Of a DNA stretch of 5,435 nt, positions 1 through 5,435 are shown one piece after another. The DNA comes from an uncultured Bacteroidales bacterium (lineage in GTDB: Bacteria > Bacteroidota > Bacteroidia > Bacteroidales > UBA932). A program made the translations under genes and the position numbers. The notes beneath the pieces were generated by a model, which was not told the DNA's origin, did not search any database, and was given only the letters and a program-made list of their open reading frames with translations. Position 1 is the first letter of the stretch; each line of letters opens with the position of its first letter. Location: assembly GCA_946184255.1 (NCBI GenBank), contig CAMHFA010000089.1, forward strand, positions 1 through 5,435, given 5' to 3'.

Positions 1-1
1 C

Positions 2-754
2 TCCCTTCAGAAGAATTTTGCAGACTCCGAGATCAGCGTCGAAGAAAAACTCAAGACGTTGTATGCCCTTCAGGAGGCTGACTCCGCGATTGACAAGATA
101 GTCCAGCTCCGCGGCGAACTTCCTTCGGAGGTCGAGACGCTTGAGAATGAACTTGCCGACCTCAAGGCCCGCATGGCTCAGGACAATGCTGTCATTGATG
201 CCTACAACCAGACCATAGCCGACAACAAGCAGAACATAATCGATTGCGATCTTCAGATCGAGAAGTACCAGAAGCAGCTGGAAGAAATCTCCAACAGTCG
301 TGAGTTCGATTCCATCAACAAGGAGATAGAGAACCAGGGACTCCTCCGCCAGATCGCACAGAAGACCATCAATGATACCAAAACTGCCATTGCGGCCAAG
401 AAGGAGGACATTGAGAATCTCAAGGAGTTAGTTTCCGTGAGGAATGAGGATCTCAAGGCCAAGAAGGAAGAACTTGCTACCATCGTCGAATCCACTTCCA
501 AGGACGAGGAGAGGCTTCTTGCTGTAAGGGAGGAATGTGCTGCCAAGATCGACCCCAGGACCATGAGCGCCTACGACCGCATCCGCGCCAGTGTCCACAA
601 CCATCTGGCCGTGGTGTCCGTTTACAACGGAGACTCCTGCGGAGGTTGCTTCAACACTATAACTCCCCAGCGTCTCGTTGAAATCGCTTCCAACAAGAAG
701 CTCATTATCTGCGAGCACTGCGGAAGGATCATAGTCAACCCGGATTTCGAATAG
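2..754 (+). CDS. C4-type zinc-ribbon coiled-coil protein, 5' partial
   Basis: The reading frame is open from the window edge and ends at TAG 752-754, giving 250 visible codons. A TTG at 59 could serve as a start, but the upstream in-frame residues (ending SVEEKLKTL) continue smoothly into the family's N-terminal helix, so I treat the gene as truncated by the window and the TTG as internal. Residues about 15-185 of the visible part are rich in Glu, Lys, Leu and Gln and look like a long antiparallel coiled coil, with the usual SREFDSINKEIE-type segment in the middle. The C-terminus carries a zinc ribbon, CGGC and CEHC, with cysteines at visible residues 213, 216, 237 and 240. This matches the zinc-ribbon family PF02591, which includes Helicobacter HP0958 and Chlamydia CT398, proteins reported to bind RpoN. 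The role in Bacteroidota is not established, and a nucleic-acid or protein adaptor role is inference. dnaB follows after 14 bases, so co-transcription is likely. Confidence 0.9.
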   Translation, partial: SLQKNFADSEISVEEKLKTLYALQEADSAIDKIVQLRGELPSEVETLENELADLKARMAQDNAVIDAYNQTIADNKQNIIDCDLQIEKYQKQLEEISNSREFDSINKEIENQGLLRQIAQKTINDTKTAIAAKKEDIENLKELVSVRNEDLKAKKEELATIVESTSKDEERLLAVREECAAKIDPRTMSAYDRIRASVHNHLAVVSVYNGDSCGGCFNTITPQRLVEIASNKKLIICEHCGRIIVNPDFE

Positions 755-768
755 ACATTTGATTCAAT

Positions 769-2244
769 ATGCCTGATAAGCCTGTTAGAACCTCTAGGAA
801 AAAGGCACAGGCAGTCAATCTGGACACACTTGGGCTTGAGATGGGAAACAAACCGCCTCAAGCTCTTGAAGTCGAAGAGGCTGTCCTCGGAGCCATGCTC
901 ATCGAGCCCTCATCCGTCGACATGGCGCTTGAGGAACTGTCACCCTCATGTTTTTATGATCCCCGTCACAGGATGATCTTCGAGGCGATGTCCGAACTCG
1001 TCAACGAGCATACTTCGGTGGACATCGTTACCGTCAGCGCAAAGCTTCGTGAAAAGGGCAACCTGGAGGCTGTAGGAGGCCCGGTTGCAATTGCCGGCCT
1101 TTCTGAGAAGGTAGGTGCAGCCGCCCACATAGAGTACTATGTCAAGATCCTTAAGCAGAAGAGCATCCAGAGGGATCTGATCACGGCGTCCTATGAAATC
1201 CTCAGGGATTCGTACGACGATTCCGTTAAGGTGGACCAGCTTATCGACGAGGCCCAGACAAAGGTCTATAATGCCATCCAGAACAATCTCAAGAAGGATG
1301 TCCAGGAGGTAGGCTCCATCATCAACGATGCCCTTCGTGAGGTAGAGAAGAACCAGAATATCGACGGTCTCAGCGGTGTCCCTTCAGGATTCCCTTCTCT
1401 TGACAGGGTGACCAACGGATGGCAGAGGTCAGACTTGATAATCCTGGCGGCACGACCCTCTGTGGGAAAGACTGCTTTCGCTCTTAACCTGGCCAGGAAT
1501 GCCGCTGTCGACAACAACATGCCGGTTGCAGTGTTTTCACTCGAAATGTCAGCCCTACAGCTGGTTATGAGGCTCATGACCACTGAATCAGGCCTTCCGG
1601 CCAACAAACTCAAGGGAGGCGCCAAATTGGATCCCTGGGACTGGCAGCAACTTGAAACAAGGCTGGCCGCCCTTTCCAAGGCTCCGCTTTACATCGATGA
1701 CACTCCCAGTATCCCCCTGATGGAATTCCGCACCAAGGTCAAGAGGCTGGTAAAGTCAAAGGATGTCCGCCTTGTCATTGTCGACTATCTCCAGCTGATG
1801 CAGGGACCGGTTGAGCTCCGCGGACTTCGTGAGCAGGAAGTTGCAGCCATTTCGAGGACCCTTAAGGCAACAGCCAAGGAACTGAATGTTCCCATCATTG
1901 CCCTCTCCCAGCTTTCCAGGAATGCAGTCCAGAGGACAGGAGGTACGGGTAAGCCTCAGTTGAGTGACCTTCGTGAGTCCGGTTCCATTGAACAGGATGC
2001 CGATATGGTCATATTCATCCATCGTCCGGACTATGTCGGGCTCGGCGAAACACCGGAAGGGAAGGAGACAACCCAGATCATAATAGCCAAGCACCGCAAC
2101 GGTGAGGTCTGCGACATTGACATGCTCTTCAAGTCCGACCAGGTCAGGTTCGTCGAACCAGGGGATTCCCTTGCTGCCCAGGCTGAATCGATGGGCACGG
2201 AATCTGCAATGAACAGTGAGTTCGACAATAATCCTGAATTCTGA
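769..2244 (+). CDS. dnaB: Replicative DNA helicase DnaB
   Basis: 491 residues, a normal DnaB length. This is the hexameric ATP-dependent helicase that unwinds DNA at the replication fork and recruits primase. Residues 1-28 form a short, basic, poorly conserved extension; the DnaB N-terminal domain begins at PPQALEVEEAVLGAML (29-44) and runs to about 130. The RecA-like motor domain covers about 195-465: Walker A ARPSVGKT at 228-235, the SLEM segment at 257-260, Walker B LVIVDYLQLM at 335-344, LSQLSR at 379-384, the SDLRESGSIEQDAD block at 399-412, and KHRNG at 441-445, which contains the family's arginine-finger region. The Walker A and other common intein insertion sites are uninterrupted. 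ATG 769 is chosen because it lies 14 bases after the previous stop and includes the basic leader; the next in-frame ATG (841) would remove it. No Shine-Dalgarno is visible, as is common in Bacteroidota. The stop overlaps the next start (TGATG). Confidence 0.97.
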   Translation: MPDKPVRTSRKKAQAVNLDTLGLEMGNKPPQALEVEEAVLGAMLIEPSSVDMALEELSPSCFYDPRHRMIFEAMSELVNEHTSVDIVTVSAKLREKGNLEAVGGPVAIAGLSEKVGAAAHIEYYVKILKQKSIQRDLITASYEILRDSYDDSVKVDQLIDEAQTKVYNAIQNNLKKDVQEVGSIINDALREVEKNQNIDGLSGVPSGFPSLDRVTNGWQRSDLIILAARPSVGKTAFALNLARNAAVDNNMPVAVFSLEMSALQLVMRLMTTESGLPANKLKGGAKLDPWDWQQLETRLAALSKAPLYIDDTPSIPLMEFRTKVKRLVKSKDVRLVIVDYLQLMQGPVELRGLREQEVAAISRTLKATAKELNVPIIALSQLSRNAVQRTGGTGKPQLSDLRESGSIEQDADMVIFIHRPDYVGLGETPEGKETTQIIIAKHRNGEVCDIDMLFKSDQVRFVEPGDSLAAQAESMGTESAMNSEFDNNPEF

Positions 2245-2246
2245 TG
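2242..2246 (+). other. TGATG stop/start overlap, dnaB to DUF3108 gene
   Basis: The A of the dnaB TGA stop is the first base of the next ATG. With no Shine-Dalgarno visible, this suggests translational coupling by re-initiation. Confidence 0.7.
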
Positions 2247-3080
2247 AAAAGATTGTACAGACTCTCAATCGCTTTTGCCGTACTTCTCCTTGCTGGGATT
2301 TCCCTGCATGCCGGAGACGGAAAGACCTGCCTTCCACTCAATCTCTCTAAGGATAAGATAGCTTTCAAGGCAGGAGAGAATCTAGTTTACACTGTCCATT
2401 ACAAATTGGGTCCAATCAACGCCGATGTCGCCCAGGCTACCCTGAAGCTGGATTCTACCGTTATCAACGGAAAGAAATGCTATCATGGTTCCTTGAGAGG
2501 CAAGATCCAGAAATTCTATGAGCAGGTGTTCAAGCTCAAGGAAGATTTCGACTGCTGGTTCACTTATGACGGCCTCAAACCGGTCAAATTCACAAGGGAC
2601 TGTGTAGAAGGTAATTACTGGTGTACTAACCTCTACACATATTCCCAGAACCAGATCAATGCCCAGATAAACAATTCTAAGAAGGGAGAGTTCTCCGTTA
2701 CCCTTCCCAAGGATGATTGCACCTACGATGTCGCCATGCTTTTCTTCATGCTGCAGAACATGGACATCTCGAAACTGAAGGAAGGTGGGCGCTATCCCAT
2801 GACCTATGCCTGTGACCATAAGGTCCACAGCATCCATTTCGTCTATTACGGAAAGGAGAAAAAAAAGGTGTCCGGCAAGAATATGAGGTGTCTCAAATTT
2901 GGGTTCGAGGTACCCAAAGGAGAATCCTTCGAAGGGGACAGTTCCCTCTTCGCCTGGTTCTCAGACGACGAAAACAAGATTCCCGTATACTTCGTGGCTC
3001 CTCTGAAGATCGGTCAGGTGCGTGGTCGTCTGAATTCATATTCAGGACTCAAGCACCCTGTTTCATGCTTAGTTGATTGA
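2244..3080 (+). CDS. Exported DUF3108 family protein
   Basis: 278 residues. The N-terminus MKRLYRLS followed by a hydrophobic stretch (about 8-20) and SLHA|GD looks like a Sec signal peptide cleaved near residue 23; no lipobox cysteine is present, so a soluble periplasmic protein is expected rather than a lipoprotein. The mature part matches my memory of DUF3108: FKAGENLVYTVHYKLGPI near residue 41, and the C-terminal pattern WFSDDENKIPVYFVAPLKIG at 238-257. Members are typically envelope proteins of unknown function, probably beta-rich; no catalytic role can be assigned. Nine cysteines are present (29, 79, 104, 120, 127, 159, 190, 216, 275), all outside the signal peptide. The start ATG shares its A with the dnaB TGA, and the TGA shares its A with the rseC ATG. 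A run of eight A at 2859-2866 lies inside the gene. Confidence is high that the gene is real and good for the family. Confidence 0.85.
   Translation: MKRLYRLSIAFAVLLLAGISLHAGDGKTCLPLNLSKDKIAFKAGENLVYTVHYKLGPINADVAQATLKLDSTVINGKKCYHGSLRGKIQKFYEQVFKLKEDFDCWFTYDGLKPVKFTRDCVEGNYWCTNLYTYSQNQINAQINNSKKGEFSVTLPKDDCTYDVAMLFFMLQNMDISKLKEGGRYPMTYACDHKVHSIHFVYYGKEKKKVSGKNMRCLKFGFEVPKGESFEGDSSLFAWFSDDENKIPVYFVAPLKIGQVRGRLNSYSGLKHPVSCLVD
2859..2866 (+). other. A8 run with in-frame A_AAA_AAG slippery heptamer
   Basis: Eight A bases inside the DUF3108 gene are read as AAA AAA AAG (residues 206-208), which includes the frame-correct heptamer A AAA AAG at 2861-2867. AAGGAG lies immediately upstream (2853-2858). 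The sequence could be prone to slippage by polymerase or ribosome; use of such a site here is not shown. Confidence 0.3.
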
Positions 3081-3082
3081 TG
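3078..3082 (+). other. TGATG stop/start overlap, DUF3108 gene to rseC
   Basis: This is the same one-base overlap as at the dnaB/DUF3108 junction. It supports ATG 3080 over the adjacent TTG 3077 as the rseC start, and suggests that the two proteins are translated together. Confidence 0.65.
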
Positions 3083-3493
3083 GCCGAACTTATCTCTCAT
3101 AAAGGGAAGGTCATTTCTTCCGGACAGGGCATCATCAGCGTAGAAATCGTCTCGGAATCCGCCTGTTCAGCCTGTCATGCCGCCGGTTTGTGCGGAATGT
3201 CGGAATCCAGGAAAAAGATAGTCGAAGTACCTGCCGTTCGCGGAAAGGATTATTCCGTGGGTCAGGCAGTTGAAGTCTGCCTTGCTCCGAAGACCGGACT
3301 CAAGGCGGTTTTGCTATCTTATGCGATTCCGGCAATGATTTTACTTATTTTAATATTATCTTTGCCATTGATTGGGCTGGGAGAACTGGCCGGCGGATTA
3401 TTGGCCGTTGCCGGAGTTGCCCTTTACTACCTGATACTTTACCTTTTCAAAGGACGTTTGGCGGGGGAGTATGAGTTTTACATAAGGAACTAA
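3080..3493 (+). CDS. rseC: SoxR-reducing system / sigma-E regulator RseC family protein
   Basis: 137 residues from ATG 3080. An in-frame TTG sits directly upstream at 3077, but the ATG overlapping the preceding TGA is preferred because it repeats the dnaB/DUF3108 junction. The N-terminal soluble part contains SACSACHAAGLCGM, cysteines 29, 32 and 38 (C-x2-C-x5-C), plus Cys67; the motif suggests metal or Fe-S binding or redox activity. Two hydrophobic helices follow at about 75-98 and 105-123, ending in a short charged tail. This is the RseC/MucC architecture. In E. coli, RseC acts with RsxABCDGE to keep SoxR reduced; in Bacteroidota the gene commonly heads the rnf operon, as here, so a role in Rnf assembly or function is a reasonable inference. 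The first helix is encoded by unusually AT-rich codons (about 3335-3365). rnfB starts 15 bases after the stop. Confidence 0.92.
   Translation: MAELISHKGKVISSGQGIISVEIVSESACSACHAAGLCGMSESRKKIVEVPAVRGKDYSVGQAVEVCLAPKTGLKAVLLSYAIPAMILLILILSLPLIGLGELAGGLLAVAGVALYYLILYLFKGRLAGEYEFYIRN
3339..3364 (+). promoter_or_regulatory. Candidate internal promoter inside rseC (for rnfB onward)
   Basis: TATCTTTG at 3357-3364 is a perfect match to the Bacteroidota sigma-ABfr -7 consensus TAnnTTTG, and the only perfect + strand match I found in the window. It lies in a 30-base stretch (3335-3364) with 26 A/T bases. The -33 element is weak: only ATG at 3335-3337, instead of TTG, at a suitable distance of 19 bases. 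Transcription from here would give rnfB a leader of roughly 140 bases. One match is about what chance predicts for six fixed positions in 5.4 kb, so this is tentative. Confidence 0.25.
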
Positions 3494-3508
3494 TTTCCTA
3501 ATTACAAT

Positions 3509-4483
3509 ATGACAACTACTATTATCTGGACCATCGCAATCATCTCAGGACTAGGCCTGCTGCTTGCGTTGACCCTCTACCTTGTCGCGCAGCGGTTCAA
3601 GGTAGAAGAGGATCCGCGCATAGAGCTCGTGGAAAAGGCCATGCCCGGGGCCAACTGCGGTGGCTGCGGTTTTGCCGGATGTCACGCTTTTGCCGATTCC
3701 GCGGTGAAGGCTCCGAACCTGGACAACCATTACTGTCCAGTCGGAGGCAATGAGACAATGAAGAAGGTAGCCGAGATCCTGGGTTATGAAATCAAGGAGA
3801 AGGCTCCTATGGTTGCCGTGGTGCGCTGCAACGGCACCTGTGCAAACAGGCCGAAGGTCAATGACTACGACGGCTCCCTCTCCTGCAAGGTCAAGGCATC
3901 GCTCTATGCCGGGGACACCGGTTGTGCATTCGGTTGTCTTGGTTGTGGAGACTGCGTGGCTGCCTGCCAGTTCGGAGCCCTTTCAATGGATCCCGAGACC
4001 GGTCTCCCGGTTGTTGACGAGAACAAATGTACTGCTTGCGGAGCCTGTACCAAAGCTTGTCCCAAGGCAATAATCGAACTGAGGAAGAAGGGTCCGAGGG
4101 GGATGAGGGAATATGTCTTCTGCGTCAACAAAGACAAGGGCCCCGCTGCGAAGAAGGCCTGTGCAGCTGCTTGTATCGGTTGTGGAATATGTGTCAAGAC
4201 CTGTACTCACGGTGCCATCGTCCTCGAAAACAACGTGGCGTATATCGATCCTGAAAAGTGCAAGCTTTGCCGTGAGTGCGAGGCGATGTGCCCTACGGGA
4301 GCCATCCATGGAGTCAACTTCCCCAAGCCGCTGGACAAGGATGCCGTGAAGGCCAGGATCCAGGAGCGCCAGAAGAAAGCCCGTGAGGCTGCTGCAGCTG
4401 CTGCTGAAGCCGCAAAATCAGCAGCTTCCCCTGCGCCGGTAGAAGGGAATAACGAAGTAAAGAAGGAGGAAAACAATGGCTAG
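3509..4483 (+). CDS. rnfB: Rnf electron transport complex subunit B (long-form polyferredoxin)
   Basis: 324 residues. RnfB accepts electrons from reduced ferredoxin in the membrane-bound Rnf complex, which couples electron transfer to NAD+ with Na+ or H+ export. One N-terminal membrane helix (about 4-26) anchors it. The Fes domain follows, with cysteines 50, 53, 58 and 76 (CGGCGFAGC...CP). Four ferredoxin-type C-x2-C-x2-C-x3-C motifs start at residues 143, 174, 222 and 251; the last cysteine of the first and third is followed by Gln and Thr rather than Pro. Additional cysteines at 107, 111, 126, 139, 205 and 218 could support a further cluster. The protein is much longer than the E. coli RsxB type (about 190 residues), because of extra ferredoxin modules and a C-terminal Ala/Lys/Glu-rich tail (about 280-324). 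ATG 3509 is chosen since it begins the membrane helix 15 bases after rseC; there is no Shine-Dalgarno. The end overlaps rnfC by 8 bases. Confidence 0.97.
   Translation: MTTTIIWTIAIISGLGLLLALTLYLVAQRFKVEEDPRIELVEKAMPGANCGGCGFAGCHAFADSAVKAPNLDNHYCPVGGNETMKKVAEILGYEIKEKAPMVAVVRCNGTCANRPKVNDYDGSLSCKVKASLYAGDTGCAFGCLGCGDCVAACQFGALSMDPETGLPVVDENKCTACGACTKACPKAIIELRKKGPRGMREYVFCVNKDKGPAAKKACAAACIGCGICVKTCTHGAIVLENNVAYIDPEKCKLCRECEAMCPTGAIHGVNFPKPLDKDAVKARIQERQKKAREAAAAAAEAAKSAASPAPVEGNNEVKKEENNG
4388..4405 (+). repeat. GCN codon run in the rnfB C-terminal tail
   Basis: Six consecutive Ala codons (GCT GCT GCA GCT GCT GCT, residues 294-299) form a short trinucleotide repeat, followed by further Ala-rich sequence up to about 4440. 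The tail alternates Ala with Lys, Arg and Glu, so it is probably helical or flexible and cytosolic. Such tails vary in length between RnfB homologues; slippage of the repeat is a plausible cause, but this is inference. Confidence 0.6.
4464..4469 (+). promoter_or_regulatory. Strong Shine-Dalgarno for rnfC
   Basis: AGGAGG lies six bases before the rnfC ATG at 4476, an ideal spacing. It lies inside the rnfB codons for Lys-Lys-Glu-Glu near the end of that gene. No other gene start in this window has a comparable motif. It supports ATG 4476 as the rnfC start and re-initiation by ribosomes finishing rnfB. Confidence 0.6.
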
Positions 4484-5435
4484 AAGAACATTCTCCATAG
4501 GAGGCGTCCATCCCAATGACGCCAAGATCTCGAGAGATTGCAAGATCGAGACCCTGCCCACGCCTCCGGTAGTGTACATTGCTGTTGCCCAGCACATCGG
4601 CGCTCCGGCCAAGCCTGTAGTAGCTGTCGGTGATAAGGTCAAGGCAGGCCAGGTCATTGCCGAACCGGGCGGGTTCATGTCCGCATACATCCATTCTTCG
4701 GTTTCCGGCACTGTAAAGTCCATAGGCCCCAGGAAGGATCTTTCAGGCAATAACCAGATAGTGGTTGAAATTGCAGTTGAAGGTGACGAGTGGATGGAAG
4801 GAATTGACAGGACCGACACCCTTATTACCGAAATCCCTCAGGATCCCAAAGAGATCATTGAGAAGATCAAGCTCGGCGGAGTCGTTGGTCTCGGTGGAGC
4901 CACATTCCCGACCCATGTCAAGCTCAGCCCTCCTCCTGGAAAGAAGTGCGAGATGCTTATCATTAACGGTTGCGAATGCGAGCCCTACCTTACTTCCGAT
5001 TTCCGCACCCTTTTGGAGAAGGGAGAGCAGGTGGTAATAGGTACCGCAATCATCAAGAAGGCACTTGGAGTCGATAAGGCTACCATCGCAATCGAGGATA
5101 ACAAGCCCGAGGCAATCGAACATATTACCAATGTAGTAGCAGGACTGAAGGCGAAGTCGGCCGATTATGCCGGAATCGAAGTTTTGTCCCTCATGAAGAA
5201 ATATCCTGAAGGAGGCGAGAAACAGCTCATTGATGCCGTAATGCACCGTCAGGTAAAGTCAGGAGGACTCCCTATCGATGTCGGAGCGGTCGTGGACAAT
5301 GTCTGCACAGCCCTGGCTGTCTATGAGGCTGTCCAGAAGAACAAGCCTCTGGTTGACAATTCGGTGACTGTGACTGGAGAATGCTTCCCCCATCAGGCGA
5401 ACCTTCTCGTCAGGGTCGGCACCCCGCTAAACTAC
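4476..5435 (+). CDS. rnfC: Rnf electron transport complex subunit C, 3' partial
   Basis: 320 codons are visible and the frame runs off the window; a complete RnfC of this type is about 440 residues. RnfC is the peripheral cytoplasmic subunit with the NADH/FMN site, related to the Nqo1/NuoF 51-kDa subunit of complex I. It starts MARRTFSIGGVHP, typical for the family. Residues about 1-100 form the RnfC N-terminal barrel, with the lipoyl-like VSGTVKSIG turn at 76-84. The Nqo1-like domain follows: GLGGATFPTHVKL at 138-150 (glycine-rich nucleotide/FMN loop), NGCECEPYLTSD at 164-175, KYPEGGEKQL at 242-251, and LPIDVGAVVDN at 265-275. The SLBB domain begins near 290 (VTVTGECFPHQANLLVRVGTP). The two C-terminal [4Fe-4S] ferredoxin motifs lie beyond the window. 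The start overlaps the rnfB stop by 8 bases and has a strong Shine-Dalgarno. rnfD, rnfG, rnfE and rnfA are expected downstream by analogy with other rnf operons. Confidence 0.96.
   Translation, partial: MARRTFSIGGVHPNDAKISRDCKIETLPTPPVVYIAVAQHIGAPAKPVVAVGDKVKAGQVIAEPGGFMSAYIHSSVSGTVKSIGPRKDLSGNNQIVVEIAVEGDEWMEGIDRTDTLITEIPQDPKEIIEKIKLGGVVGLGGATFPTHVKLSPPPGKKCEMLIINGCECEPYLTSDFRTLLEKGEQVVIGTAIIKKALGVDKATIAIEDNKPEAIEHITNVVAGLKAKSADYAGIEVLSLMKKYPEGGEKQLIDAVMHRQVKSGGLPIDVGAVVDNVCTALAVYEAVQKNKPLVDNSVTVTGECFPHQANLLVRVGTPLNY

Noticed and set aside
754..761. GACATTTG before dnaB as a -7 promoter box
   Set aside because: It lacks the leading T of TAnnTTTG, has no TTG at the right distance upstream, and would place transcription start almost on the ATG.
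1756..2337. 193-codon open frame on the - strand opposite the dnaB 3' end and DUF3108 start
   Set aside because: It lies almost wholly antisense to conserved dnaB motifs, has no recognisable domain, and spans a gene junction; it is a shadow of codon bias.
3077..3079. TTG as the rseC start
   Set aside because: It would add only one residue; the adjacent ATG at 3080 gives the same TGATG overlap seen at the previous junction.
3485..3499. AGGAA/TTCCT hairpin across the rseC stop as a terminator
   Set aside because: Only five base pairs, three of them A-T, with a 5-base loop and no following T tract; too weak to be a terminator, and rnfB begins 10 bases later.
3965..4206. Ferredoxin motifs 1 and 3 of RnfB lacking Pro after the last Cys (Gln and Thr instead)
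   Set aside because: Such substitutions are tolerated in polyferredoxins and all cluster cysteines are intact; no sign of loss of function.
4743..5246. 167-codon open frame on the - strand opposite rnfC
   Set aside because: The + strand encodes conserved RnfC motifs throughout; the antisense product has no recognisable features.
4889..5309. RnfC variants GLGGATFPTH and NVCTA, where some relatives have Gly
   Set aside because: The Thr in the glycine-rich loop matches what I recall from other anaerobe RnfC proteins, and the single Cys lies outside the motifs I can tie to cofactor binding; not enough to call unusual.

Overview
The window reads as a densely packed, single-strand block of chromosomal housekeeping genes from a Bacteroidota bacterium, most likely order Bacteroidales. 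This rests on the gene set (a coiled-coil zinc-ribbon protein, DnaB with a short basic N-terminal extension, a secreted DUF3108 protein, RseC heading an rnf operon), on near-absence of Shine-Dalgarno sequences, and on an RnfB of the long multi-ferredoxin type. Base composition is moderate (roughly half G+C by eye), with frequent AGG for Arg, ATC for Ile and AAG for Lys. No species is claimed.

Layout, all on the + strand: (1) positions 2-754, 5'-truncated C4 zinc-ribbon coiled-coil protein; (2) 769-2244, replicative helicase dnaB; (3) 2244-3080, exported DUF3108 protein; (4) 3080-3493, rseC, a two-helix membrane protein with a cysteine motif; (5) 3509-4483, rnfB, a membrane-anchored polyferredoxin; (6) 4476-5435, rnfC, cut by the window end before its own ferredoxin motifs. 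The largest non-coding gaps are 14 and 15 bases. Three junctions overlap: two identical TGATG stop/start overlaps and one 8-base overlap (rnfB/rnfC). There are no tRNAs, rRNAs, mobile elements, CRISPR arrays or clear terminators.

Functionally there are two themes. The first two genes are housekeeping: a protein of uncertain role and the replicative helicase. The last three start an Rnf (ferredoxin:NAD+ oxidoreductase, ion-translocating) operon: RseC is the usual companion of Rnf/Rsx, RnfB passes electrons through Fe-S clusters, and RnfC is the peripheral NADH/FMN-binding subunit. rnfD, rnfG, rnfE and rnfA would be expected beyond the right edge. The DUF3108 gene lies between the two themes, tied to both neighbours by overlapping start/stop codons.

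I see no undescribed system here. The points most worth a second look are an AT-rich, synonymous-codon-shifted patch inside rseC that contains the only perfect Bacteroidota -7 promoter match I found on the + strand (possible internal rnf promoter); the nine cysteines of the exported DUF3108 protein; the tight coupling of dnaB to the redox genes; the only good Shine-Dalgarno in the window, before rnfC; and an A-run slippery heptamer with an open -1 frame in the DUF3108 gene.
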